From: Rhodospirillales bacterium
GTDB lineage: Bacteria > Pseudomonadota > Alphaproteobacteria > Rhodospirillales > Defluviicoccaceae
DNA length: 6,855 nt
Reading direction: 5' to 3'
Assembly (NCBI GenBank): GCA_030622775.1
Contig: JAUXFS010000097.1
Span: 1-6,855 of the forward strand
Positions 1-5,443 of this stretch are shown piece after piece (position 1 is the first letter of the stretch; each line of letters starts with the position of its first letter). The notes under the pieces were generated by a model that was given only the letters and a program-made list of their open reading frames with translations, ran no database searches and was not told where the DNA came from. A program made the translations under genes and the position numbers.

Positions 1-1
1 C

Positions 2-499
2 GAGAAGGGCCTGATCTCGATCGACGAGTTGGACGAGCGCAAGCGGGCCGTCGGCCAACGGCTGATGGAGCAGTTGCGCGAGAAGGGCACGGGCGTCGTT
101 TTTCAGGACCCCGAACACGACAAGTATGCCTTCGACAACCAGGCCGAGATCGACTGCGCCGGCCGAATTCCGCTGTGCCACGCCACCTGTTGCCGCCTCC
201 CCTTCGCCCTCTCCAAACAGGACGTTCGAGAAGGAATCGTCCGCTGGGATCTCGGCCAGCCCTACATGATCGACCAGGGCGCGGATGGCTGCTGCAATCA
301 TCTCGATCGGTCCGCCCGCGCCTGCACCATATGGAACAACCGGCCGGTTCCCTGCCGGGGGTTCGACTGCCGCAAGGACAAGCGGATCTGGTTGGACTTC
401 GACAAACGCATTCCCAACCCCGCCATCAACCAACCGGACTGGGCGCGTAACCTGGCCGAAGACGGAACGACGGTGAACGAGCAACGGAGCAAGCCGTGA
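2..499 (+). CDS. YkgJ/UPF0153-type cysteine-cluster protein, 5' end outside window
   Basis: The reading frame is open from base 2, so the gene very likely starts upstream; a TTG at 29 is a possible but unconvincing internal start. Counting from that TTG, nine cysteines fall at residues 43, 50, 54, 55, 88, 89, 99, 109 and 114, in the arrangement PLCHATCC, then GCCNHL, then ACTIWNNRPVPCRGFDC. The last block closely resembles the signature of the YkgJ (CxxCxxCC, UPF0153) family, small soluble proteins thought to bind zinc or an iron-sulfur cluster; their biochemical role is not established. There is no signal peptide in the visible part, although the true N-terminus is missing. Its TGA overlaps the GTG start of the DUF4255 gene by four bases, so the two are probably translated together. 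A role in maturing or modifying the injection particle is inference from this linkage only. Confidence 0.8.
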   Translation, partial: EKGLISIDELDERKRAVGQRLMEQLREKGTGVVFQDPEHDKYAFDNQAEIDCAGRIPLCHATCCRLPFALSKQDVREGIVRWDLGQPYMIDQGADGCCNHLDRSARACTIWNNRPVPCRGFDCRKDKRIWLDFDKRIPNPAINQPDWARNLAEDGTTVNEQRSKP

Positions 500-1068
500 T
501 CGACGATCTGGACAGAACCCTGAAAAAACTCCTCGAACAGGAGGTGGATATTCTCGCCGAGGAACACCAGAACGTTCACTTCGAGGTCCCCGACGACAAG
601 TTTCAGCCGGCCCTTCCGGCGGTCAACCTGTTCCTCTACGACGTTCGCGAGGACCGTGAGTTCAGAACCAACGAATGGTTGACGCGACGCGAGGAAGGCA
701 TGGTCACCAAGCAGCGTGCCCCGGCACGGATCGAATGCTCCTATCTCATCACCGCCTGGGCCGGCGACACCTACAGCGAGCATCTGTTGCTGGGCAAGGT
801 GATCAGAGCCCTGCTCCGCCATTCGACGATCCCCACCGGCCTGCTCCAGGGAAGCCTGGCGGGACAGGAGCCGCCGCTGCCGACCAGCACGCTGCAACCG
901 GGCCGGCTGCAGAGCCTGGGAGAGTTCTGGCAGGCGCTCGGCGGAAAGCTCAAGGCGGCGCTGACCTATACGGTGACGATCGGCGTCCCGGTCGACGAGC
1001 CGGTCGAACTCGGTCCGCCGGTGACCGAGAAGCTGATCACGCTCAAGCAGACAACGGGAGAGGAGTAG
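496..1068 (+). CDS. DUF4255 / Pvc16-like tail terminator (cap) protein of an eCIS
   Basis: This 190-residue protein matches what I know of the DUF4255 (Pvc16 N-terminal) family. The sequence PAVNLFLYDVREDREFR lies at residues 41-57, a Pro/Arg-containing segment leads into CSYLITAWAGD at 81-91, SEHLLLGKVIRALL follows at 94-107, and a conserved LGEFWQALGGKLKAALTYTV region lies at 141-160. In the Afp and PVC particles the homologous protein sits at the distal end of the tube and ends polymerisation of tube and sheath; that role is transferred by family. It starts with GTG at 496 inside the stop of the preceding gene (GTGA overlap), implying translational coupling. Length is close to the short members of the family, with no extra C-terminal domain. 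Finding it ahead of the sheath genes differs from Afp/PVC, where the homologue is near the end of the cluster. Confidence 0.88.
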   Translation: MIDDLDRTLKKLLEQEVDILAEEHQNVHFEVPDDKFQPALPAVNLFLYDVREDREFRTNEWLTRREEGMVTKQRAPARIECSYLITAWAGDTYSEHLLLGKVIRALLRHSTIPTGLLQGSLAGQEPPLPTSTLQPGRLQSLGEFWQALGGKLKAALTYTVTIGVPVDEPVELGPPVTEKLITLKQTTGEE

Positions 1069-1071
1069 GCG

Positions 1072-1815
1072 GTGGAAAACCCGGAAACCATCCGCCGGCA
1101 GGTCGCGATCGCCGGCAGGGTTATCGACGAGTTGACCCAACAGCCGGTTGCGTGGGCTCGCGTCCGATTGACGAATGGGCCGCCCGCCTTCGTTCAGCCG
1201 ATGGTTGCCCGGGCCAAGTTGGCGCCGCTGAGCAAGGCCCCGGGCGATGTCGCCCAGGCCCACGGCGATCTGGACAAGGCGGGCGTCAACAACGCCGGAA
1301 AGCTGAGGGCGGCGCAGATCGTTCTCGACTATCTTTCGCGGCGCCACGGAGCGGCGCTTGCCGCCGATCGCCCCGACCGGACCCGGACCGCGGCGGACGG
1401 CCATTTTCATTTTCTCGACCTGCCCGACGGCAACTACGCGGTGACGGCGTCGCTGCCCGAGGCGGGCAGCCGGTACGGAACGGCGGAGGTGGAGAATCTC
1501 CCGGTTTCGCGCGATGGCGAGGACAGGATCGCCTGGGCCTGGACCGAAGTGAAGCTGCCGCCCACGACGATCAGCGGTAAGGTTACCAACCAAAGCGCCT
1601 CGCCGGTGAAGCTGGCGTCGGTCTGCGTGAAGGGAAGTGGAGAGAACGCTTTCACCGATGACACGGGCGAATACCGGCTGACCGCCCTGGAGATCGGCAA
1701 CCGCACCGTGTCGGCGTCCGCCCCGGGGTTCAAGGCGGCCCCCAAGGTCGTCCAGCTCGGTGAGGCCGGGAAAAAGCAGGCGGTGGATATCGTGATGACG
1801 CCCGCCAATTCTTGA
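1072..1815 (+). CDS. Carboxypeptidase-regulatory-like (beta-sandwich) protein of the eCIS cluster
   Basis: The 247-residue product has two segments typical of carboxypeptidase regulatory-like (CarboxypepD_reg, transthyretin-like) folds. The first begins VAIAGRVIDELTQQPVAWARV (11-31) and resumes with TAADGHFHFLDLPDGNYAVTAS (106-127). The second begins TTISGKVTNQSASPVKLASV (165-184) and continues TDDTGEYRLTALEIGNRTVSASAPGF (195-220). The G-x-V and D-G/T-G-x-[FY]-x-[FL] patterns are the classic repeat of this fold. Between the halves of domain one is a charged, Ala-rich insert (about 42-104) that looks helical. No catalytic peptidase domain and no signal peptide are visible. The GTG start at 1072 lies four bases after the previous stop, with a purine-rich ribosome site (GGGAGAGGAG, 1056-1065) inside the preceding gene. 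A surface or binding role on the particle is plausible but inferred; no enzymatic role is supported. Confidence 0.75.
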   Translation: MENPETIRRQVAIAGRVIDELTQQPVAWARVRLTNGPPAFVQPMVARAKLAPLSKAPGDVAQAHGDLDKAGVNNAGKLRAAQIVLDYLSRRHGAALAADRPDRTRTAADGHFHFLDLPDGNYAVTASLPEAGSRYGTAEVENLPVSRDGEDRIAWAWTEVKLPPTTISGKVTNQSASPVKLASVCVKGSGENAFTDDTGEYRLTALEIGNRTVSASAPGFKAAPKVVQLGEAGKKQAVDIVMTPANS

Positions 1816-1822
1816 GGGCGGG
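1801..1822 (+). other. GC-rich hairpin across the stop codon of the CarboxypepD_reg-like gene
   Basis: CCCGCC at 1801-1806 pairs perfectly with GGCGGG at 1817-1822 around a 10-base loop that contains the TGA stop. No run of T follows, so it is not a convincing intrinsic terminator. It might protect the 3' end of the upstream transcript or slow transcription before the sheath promoter region, or it may be a chance result of high GC. Confidence 0.25.
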
Positions 1823-2024
1823 ACGGAATGCCCTTCCTCCGCACCGACCCGCCGGTCGCGCCGAAAGCTTGTCAACACAGCCTTCCAGCCGGATCTTTGG
1901 CGCATCAGATCATCGAATGATTGAATGATCCCTCGGAGCTTCCCATTTCGTTGAACAACCGAAATTTTTCTGTCAGACTTGAATTGTAGACACGTGGACA
2001 TCCACAAAGGAGGGGGAGGTCGTC
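1816..2024 (+). promoter_or_regulatory. Intergenic regulatory region before the sheath genes, with ATGAT repeats
   Basis: This is the largest gap in the window (209 bases) and is markedly more AT-rich than its surroundings from about 1908 to 1990, so it is the most likely promoter site for the sheath-tube genes. Within it, GATCAT (1908-1913) and ATGATC (1925-1930) form an inverted repeat, and GAATGAT occurs twice in direct orientation (1915-1921 and 1923-1929). The cluster looks like a possible operator. TTGAAC at 1951-1956 could be a -35 box, but I see no good -10 hexamer at the right distance, and no GG-N10-GC sigma-54 site. The core promoter is therefore not assigned. Confidence 0.35.
2006..2019 (+). 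promoter_or_regulatory. Strong double Shine-Dalgarno site of the first sheath gene
   Basis: AAAGGAGG (2006-2013) is followed immediately by a second GGAGG (2015-2019), giving two overlapping near-perfect ribosome sites 11 and 5 bases before the ATG at 2025. This fixes the start codon and predicts high translation, as expected for a protein needed in many copies per particle. Confidence 0.75.
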
Positions 2025-3227
2025 ATGCCGCAATATTTATCTCCTGGAGTCTATGTCGAGGAAGTGCCCTCGGGAGGCGCGCCGATCGCCGGCGTCGGGA
2101 CGAGCACCGCCGGGTTCATCGGACAGACCGCCGATCAGGTCAATGTCCCGGGTGAATTCGCGGAAGACGGCTCGGGCGAGAAGCTGGTCGATTCCCTGGG
2201 CGACCCGATTCCGGTCAAACACGATGCGCCGCCGCAGGGCGAGCCCCAGCTCATCACCAGTTGGGAGAGTTTCAAAAGAAGATTTGGTGATTTTCACCAG
2301 GACAACAACAACAAGACCCTCGCCCACGGGGTCTACGGGTTCTTCAAGAACGGCGGGACGCGCTGTTGGGTGAGCCGGGTGCAGGACGCTTCGAAAACCA
2401 AACCTGTCACCGACGCACTGGCGAGTTTCAATGCGATCGACGAGATCGCCATCGTCGCCGTGCCCGGTGCGCTCGACAAGGCCATTCAGACGGCGATCCT
2501 CGACCACTGCGAAAAAACCGGTGATCGCTTCGCCATTCTCGACGGCCAGCGCGCGACCACCTACACCCCCGCGGCGATACAAGGGGGCGTCAGGGGCAGC
2601 AACTATGGGGCGCTGTACTTTCCCTGGATCCAGGTCTTCGATCCGGTAACCGGCGGCGACGACTACGTGGCGCCCAGCGGCCACCTTGCCGGCGTCTACG
2701 CGCGGGTCGATACCGAGCGGGGCGTTCACAAGGCTCCGGCCAACGCCGTCATCCGGGGCGCCCTCGGCGTGGAAAACCGTTTGAGCAAGGCCGATCAGGA
2801 TGGCCTGAACCCCGACGGCATCAACGTGATTCGCGCCTTCAACGGCAACATCACGGTGTGGGGCGCCCGAACCCTGGGCGGCGACGACAACGGCGAGTGG
2901 AAGTACATAAGCGTGCGCCGGCTGTTCTTGTTCCTGCGTGAATCCATCGACGAGGGAACCCAGTGGGACGTGTTCGAACCCAACACGCCGGACCTGTGGG
3001 CCAAAATAACCCGCAACATCACCGCGTTCCTCACCAACGTTTGGCGCAGCGGGGCGTTGTTCGGAAACACGGCGCCGGAGGCGTTCTACGTAAAATGCGA
3101 TGCCGAGCTCAATCCGCCCGAGGTTCGCGATGCGGGACGGGTGGTGACCGAAATCGGGATCGCCGTGGCGAAACCGGCGGAGTTCGTCATCTTTCGTATT
3201 AGCCAGTGGGGTGGGCCGAGCGCCTAG
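2025..3227 (+). CDS. Contractile tail sheath protein 1 (Pvc2/Afp2-like)
   Basis: The 400-residue protein has the hallmarks of phage/eCIS tail sheaths. The N-terminus carries the YLSPGVYVEEVPSG motif (4-17), followed by the GTSTAGFIG strand (25-33). A conserved FKNGGTRCWVSRV segment lies at 107-119. The C-terminal half contains HKAPANAVIRG (235-245), NPDGINVIRAF (262-272), VWGARTL (278-284), YISVRRLFLFL (294-304), FEPN (317-320) and the terminal TEIGIAVAKPAEFVIFRI (375-392). Sheath subunits polymerise around the tube and contract to drive it through the target membrane; the extended N- and C-terminal arms of such proteins link neighbouring subunits in the family. Relative to sheath 2 it has an extra acidic, Gly/Pro-rich stretch at about 40-75. 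It is preceded by a strong ribosome site and starts a probable sheath-tube transcription unit. Confidence 0.95.
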   Translation: MPQYLSPGVYVEEVPSGGAPIAGVGTSTAGFIGQTADQVNVPGEFAEDGSGEKLVDSLGDPIPVKHDAPPQGEPQLITSWESFKRRFGDFHQDNNNKTLAHGVYGFFKNGGTRCWVSRVQDASKTKPVTDALASFNAIDEIAIVAVPGALDKAIQTAILDHCEKTGDRFAILDGQRATTYTPAAIQGGVRGSNYGALYFPWIQVFDPVTGGDDYVAPSGHLAGVYARVDTERGVHKAPANAVIRGALGVENRLSKADQDGLNPDGINVIRAFNGNITVWGARTLGGDDNGEWKYISVRRLFLFLRESIDEGTQWDVFEPNTPDLWAKITRNITAFLTNVWRSGALFGNTAPEAFYVKCDAELNPPEVRDAGRVVTEIGIAVAKPAEFVIFRISQWGGPSA

Positions 3228-3248
3228 ACGTCTTTAGCTCCACCTTCT

Positions 3249-3284
3249 AGTGATCTGGCCAGTGATCTGGCCAGTGATCTGGTT
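3249..3284 (+). repeat. Three tandem copies of a 12-bp repeat between the sheath genes
   Basis: The unit AGTGATCTGGCC occurs at 3249-3260 and 3261-3272 exactly, and at 3273-3284 with the last two bases changed to TT. Each junction creates the palindrome CTGGCCAG. The array ends 17 bases before the ATG of the second sheath gene, just ahead of its ribosome site. It is too short and regular for a CRISPR array. It may be a slippage-prone repeat or a protein or RNA binding site; the sequence alone does not decide. Confidence 0.85.
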
Positions 3285-3301
3285 CTGTCTCGGGAGGGGG
3301 G

Positions 3302-4444
3302 ATGCAGCAGTATCGAACCCCTGGCGTCTATCGGGAGGACATTTCCCTGGCGTCGGCGACGGCGCCACTGACGGGTGTACCGGCGTTCCTGGGGCTGACC
3401 CGAAATCGTCCGGACGCGACCGACGACCCGGGAGCGTTCGCCGTCAGGCGTTGGCCCGAGTTCGAGAACAAGTTCGGCGGTCCGTTGCCCCAAGGTTACC
3501 TGGCGCAAGCGGTGCGCGGTTTCTACGACAACGGCGGAAGCCTGTGCTTCGTTCAGCCGATCGACGATCTGACCGAAGGGGCGCTCAACAGGGGATTGGC
3601 CGCCATCGCCTCCCTGGACGTCGACCTGGTCTGCGCGCCCGACATCATGGCGGCATCCGACGAGAACCCGATCGCCCTGCAGGGCGCCGTTCTGGATCAC
3701 TGCGGGACGGCGGGCGACCGCATGGCGATCCTGGATTCCCTGCCGGGCGCCGGTGTATCGCTCGTCGAAAACAACCAGCACAAAAAACTGCTCGAACTGG
3801 GATCGAGCGTCGTCAACGGTGCGCTGTACTACCCCTGGGTTCTGGCGTCCGAAGGACGGGTCGTTCCCCCATGCGGCCATGTCGCGGGCGTCTACGCGCG
3901 CAGCGATCGCAAGTTCGGCGTCCACAAGGCGCCGGCCAACGAGATCCTGCAAGGCGTTTCGGACCTGGTCCCCAACGTCAGCGACGCGGACCAGGCCGAA
4001 CTGAATCCGATCGGTGTCAACTGCCTGCGCGCTTTCCCCGGCCGCGGAATCCGGGTCTGGGGCGCGCGCACCCTGAGCCGCGAGCCGGCGTGGACCTATA
4101 TCAGCGTCCGCCGCTTGTTCCTGACCGTCGGACGCTGGATCGAGCGCAACCTGGCCGCCGTCGCGTTCGAGCCGAACGATGCCCGCCTGTGGTCGCGCAT
4201 CGAACGGGAGCTGACCATCTACTTCAGCGACCTGCTTCGGCAGGGCGCACTCAAGGGAAACACCGCCGCGGAAGCGTTCTATGTCAGATGCAACGCGGAA
4301 ACGAACCCGCAAGAGGGGCGCGAGGCGGGAAAAGTCGTCACCGAAATCGGGCTGGCGCCCCGCGTTCCCGCCGAGTTTATCGTGGTTCGGATCATCACCG
4401 GCACCAGCGGAGTAACCATCGCCGGGCCGATGAGGCTTGAATAA
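3302..4444 (+). CDS. Contractile tail sheath protein 2 (Pvc/Afp sheath-like)
   Basis: This 380-residue sheath paralogue shares the same backbone as sheath 1. It begins MQQYRTPGVYRED and carries FYDNGGSLCFVQP at 74-86, GVHKAPANEILQG at 206-218, NPIGVNCLRAF at 235-245, VWGARTL at 252-258, YISVRRLFL at 266-274, FEPN at 289-292, GNTAAEAFYVRC at 319-330 and VVTEIGLAPRVPAEFIVVRI at 345-364. It then extends about 16 residues further (TGTSGVTIAGPMRLE). It lacks the acidic insert of sheath 1 near residue 40. eCIS particles commonly encode two or three sheath proteins, the minor ones forming the baseplate-proximal or terminal ring; which of the two here is the major one cannot be told from sequence. 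The ATG at 3302 follows the G-rich ribosome site GGGAGGGGG (3292-3300). Confidence 0.95.
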   Translation: MQQYRTPGVYREDISLASATAPLTGVPAFLGLTRNRPDATDDPGAFAVRRWPEFENKFGGPLPQGYLAQAVRGFYDNGGSLCFVQPIDDLTEGALNRGLAAIASLDVDLVCAPDIMAASDENPIALQGAVLDHCGTAGDRMAILDSLPGAGVSLVENNQHKKLLELGSSVVNGALYYPWVLASEGRVVPPCGHVAGVYARSDRKFGVHKAPANEILQGVSDLVPNVSDADQAELNPIGVNCLRAFPGRGIRVWGARTLSREPAWTYISVRRLFLTVGRWIERNLAAVAFEPNDARLWSRIERELTIYFSDLLRQGALKGNTAAEAFYVRCNAETNPQEGREAGKVVTEIGLAPRVPAEFIVVRIITGTSGVTIAGPMRLE

Positions 4445-4464
4445 CAAACCGAGGAGACTGTGTC

Positions 4465-4905
4465 ATGCCAGTTGGAAGTCGAAGAGACCCCTATCGCGGT
4501 TACAACTTTCTCGTGGAAATCGACGGCATCACCCGCGCCGGCTTCCGCGAGTGTTCGGGCCTGGACAGCACCCAGGATCCGATCGAGTACCGTGAGGGTA
4601 ACGAGGGCCCGACCGCCCGCAAGCTGCCCGGTCTCAACAAATACTCGAACATCAGCCTCAAGTGGGGCATCACCGATGATGCCGAGTTGTGGGACTGGCG
4701 CCAGCAGGTCATGAACGGCAACATCGGCGAGGCGCGTAGGAACGGCTCCATCGTTCTCATGGACGATACCGGCGAGGAGAAGCTGCGCTGGAACTTCCGC
4801 GAGGGCTGGCCGACCAAATGGACGGGCCCGTCGCTCAACGCCACGGGTAGCGACATCGGTATCGAAAGCCTCGACATCGCCCATGAAGGGATCGTCAAGG
4901 CATGA
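4465..4905 (+). CDS. Tail tube protein 1 (T4 gp19-like, Afp1/Pvc1 family)
   Basis: The 146-residue product fits the T4 gp19-like tube family: RDPYRGYNFLVEIDGI near the N-terminus (7-22), AGFRECSGLDS at 25-35, YREGNEGPTARKLPGLNKYSNI at about 42-63, WDWRQQVMNG at 76-85, IVLMDDTGEEKLRW at 96-109, and the closing WPTKWTGPSLNATGSDIGIESLDIAHEGI (115-143). Such proteins form hexameric rings that stack into the inner tube carrying cargo. Size matches the family (about 140-150 residues). GAGGAG at 4451-4456 lies eight bases before the ATG. Its stop overlaps the next start by four bases (ATGA). The terminal ESLDIAHEG motif is shared with the second tube protein here. Whether this one or the other builds the bulk of the tube is not known. 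Confidence 0.94.
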   Translation: MPVGSRRDPYRGYNFLVEIDGITRAGFRECSGLDSTQDPIEYREGNEGPTARKLPGLNKYSNISLKWGITDDAELWDWRQQVMNGNIGEARRNGSIVLMDDTGEEKLRWNFREGWPTKWTGPSLNATGSDIGIESLDIAHEGIVKA

Positions 4906-5270
4906 CGTTGCGGACCGAGTTCCCGTTCAGCCTGCCGCGCGGGTATCTGGATGTGGAGGGCAACATTCACCGCGACGGGGTGATGCGGCTGTCCACCGCG
5001 TATGACGAAATCGCGCCGATGAAAGATCCCCGCGTTCAGGCCAATCCGGGTTACTTGGTCGTCATCCTTCTGTCTCGGGTGATCACCCGCCTGGGCGATC
5101 TGGAGCAAATCAACCCGAAGGTCATCGAAGGGCTTTTTTCGGCGGATCTGGCCTATTTGCAGGACTTCTACCGCCGCGTTAACGAAAACGGACACGATCG
5201 GCTGCCAGTGACCTGCCCCCACTGCGACTCCAAGTTCGAGGTGGAACTCGCCAGCCTGGGGGGACCCTAG
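4902..5270 (+). CDS. Tail-assembly-chaperone-like protein (zero-frame product)
   Basis: This 122-residue protein resembles phage tail assembly chaperones of the Mu gp41 type (Phage_TAC_7-like). It has an N-terminal FPFSLPRGYLDVEGNIHRDGVMR (7-29), then DEIAPMKDPRVQANPGYLVVILLSRVITRLG (35-65), and a helical stretch PKVIEGLFSADLAYLQDFYRRVN (72-94). The family assignment is from pattern memory and is moderate. The C-terminus adds one CPHC pair (105-108), half of a zinc-ribbon-like site, with no second pair in either reading frame, so metal binding would need a partner. It starts at ATG 4902 overlapping the tube stop. The last sense codons contain the slippery heptamer GGGGGGA (5258-5264) and the TAG lies in the base of a stem-loop, so some ribosomes may read on in the -1 frame into the DUF6760-like sequence, giving a 180-residue fusion. 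Confidence 0.8.
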   Translation: MTLRTEFPFSLPRGYLDVEGNIHRDGVMRLSTAYDEIAPMKDPRVQANPGYLVVILLSRVITRLGDLEQINPKVIEGLFSADLAYLQDFYRRVNENGHDRLPVTCPHCDSKFEVELASLGGP

Positions 5271-5307
5271 GCTACCCCTTGGACCGTGTGTTCGAGGAGG
5301 TAGCCTA
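5258..5307 (+). promoter_or_regulatory. Candidate programmed -1 ribosomal frameshift signal
   Basis: In the zero frame the message reads G GGG GGA CCC TAG, so 5258-5264 is an X-XXY-YYZ heptamer that allows both tRNAs to re-pair after slipping back one base. Downstream, TAGGCTACC (5268-5276) pairs perfectly with GGTAGCCTA (5299-5307). Inside that, after a bulged A5298, CCTTGGA (5277-5283) pairs with TTCGAGG (5291-5297) using two G-U wobbles, leaving a seven-base loop. The spacer is three bases, or five if the two weak bottom A-U pairs are open. The -1 frame has no stop until 5441. No T-run follows, so it is not a terminator. Confidence 0.7.
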
Positions 5308-5443
5308 TGTCGCCTACTACTTTCACTGGCCGCACGACCAGGTGATGAACATGGAGCATCGCGAGCGGCAGCGCTGGGTCGCCGAGATCGCAAAGATCAA
5401 CCGGCGACTGAATGACGCGATGGCGACAGGGTATTCGGACTGA
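5279..5443 (+). CDS. DUF6760-like small protein, or the -1 frameshift extension of the chaperone
   Basis: The frame ending at TGA 5441-5443 encodes the sequence GYPLDRVFEEVAYVAYYF, then HWPHDQVMNMEHRERQRWV and EIAKINRR. I recognise this as the small DUF6760 family found in eCIS loci; its function is not known to me. No ATG or GTG lies upstream of the conserved part: the frame is open back to 5183 and offers only CTG codons, TTG at 5279 and GTG at 5288, and the first ATG (5345) is far too late. Starting at TTG 5279 gives 54 residues and drops the GYP residues, with only a weak purine run 14 bases upstream. Entry by -1 frameshifting from 5264 would instead add 59 residues (TLGYPLDR onward) to the chaperone-like protein, which I favour. 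The stop overlaps the second tube gene by one base (TGATG). Confidence 0.72.
   Translation: MDRVFEEVAYVAYYFHWPHDQVMNMEHRERQRWVAEIAKINRRLNDAMATGYSD

Noticed and set aside
675..1580. 301-codon + strand frame across the DUF4255 and CarboxypepD_reg-like genes
   Set aside because: It spans two recognisable genes in another frame and has an Arg/Gly/Ala-rich composition without motifs.
1951..1984. Sigma-70 promoter with TTGAAC as -35 box
   Set aside because: The sequence at the expected -10 position (around 1973-1980) bears little resemblance to TATAAT, so I did not call a specific promoter.
298..2007. 569-codon open frame on the minus strand
   Set aside because: It runs antisense to the DUF4255 and CarboxypepD_reg-like genes and part of the cysteine-cluster gene, all recognised from family motifs. 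Its Arg/Gly/Leu-rich product is typical of antisense frames in GC-rich DNA.
3249..3284. Possible CRISPR array
   Set aside because: The units are 12 bp and directly adjacent with no spacers, unlike CRISPR repeats of about 23-40 bp with unique spacers.
3250..4440. 396-codon + strand frame overlapping sheath 2
   Set aside because: It is the wrong frame of the sheath gene; the IWPV repeat at its start is a translation of the non-coding tandem repeat, and the rest is low-complexity Arg/Gly/Pro.
3224..4447. 407-codon open frame on the minus strand opposite sheath 2
   Set aside because: It is an antisense shadow of a clear sheath gene; its repeated SLAR residues come only from reading the 12-bp tandem repeat.
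5268..5307. Inverted repeat as an intrinsic terminator
   Set aside because: There is no T-run after the stem, and it lies inside a tightly overlapped coding stretch; a frameshift stimulator fits better.
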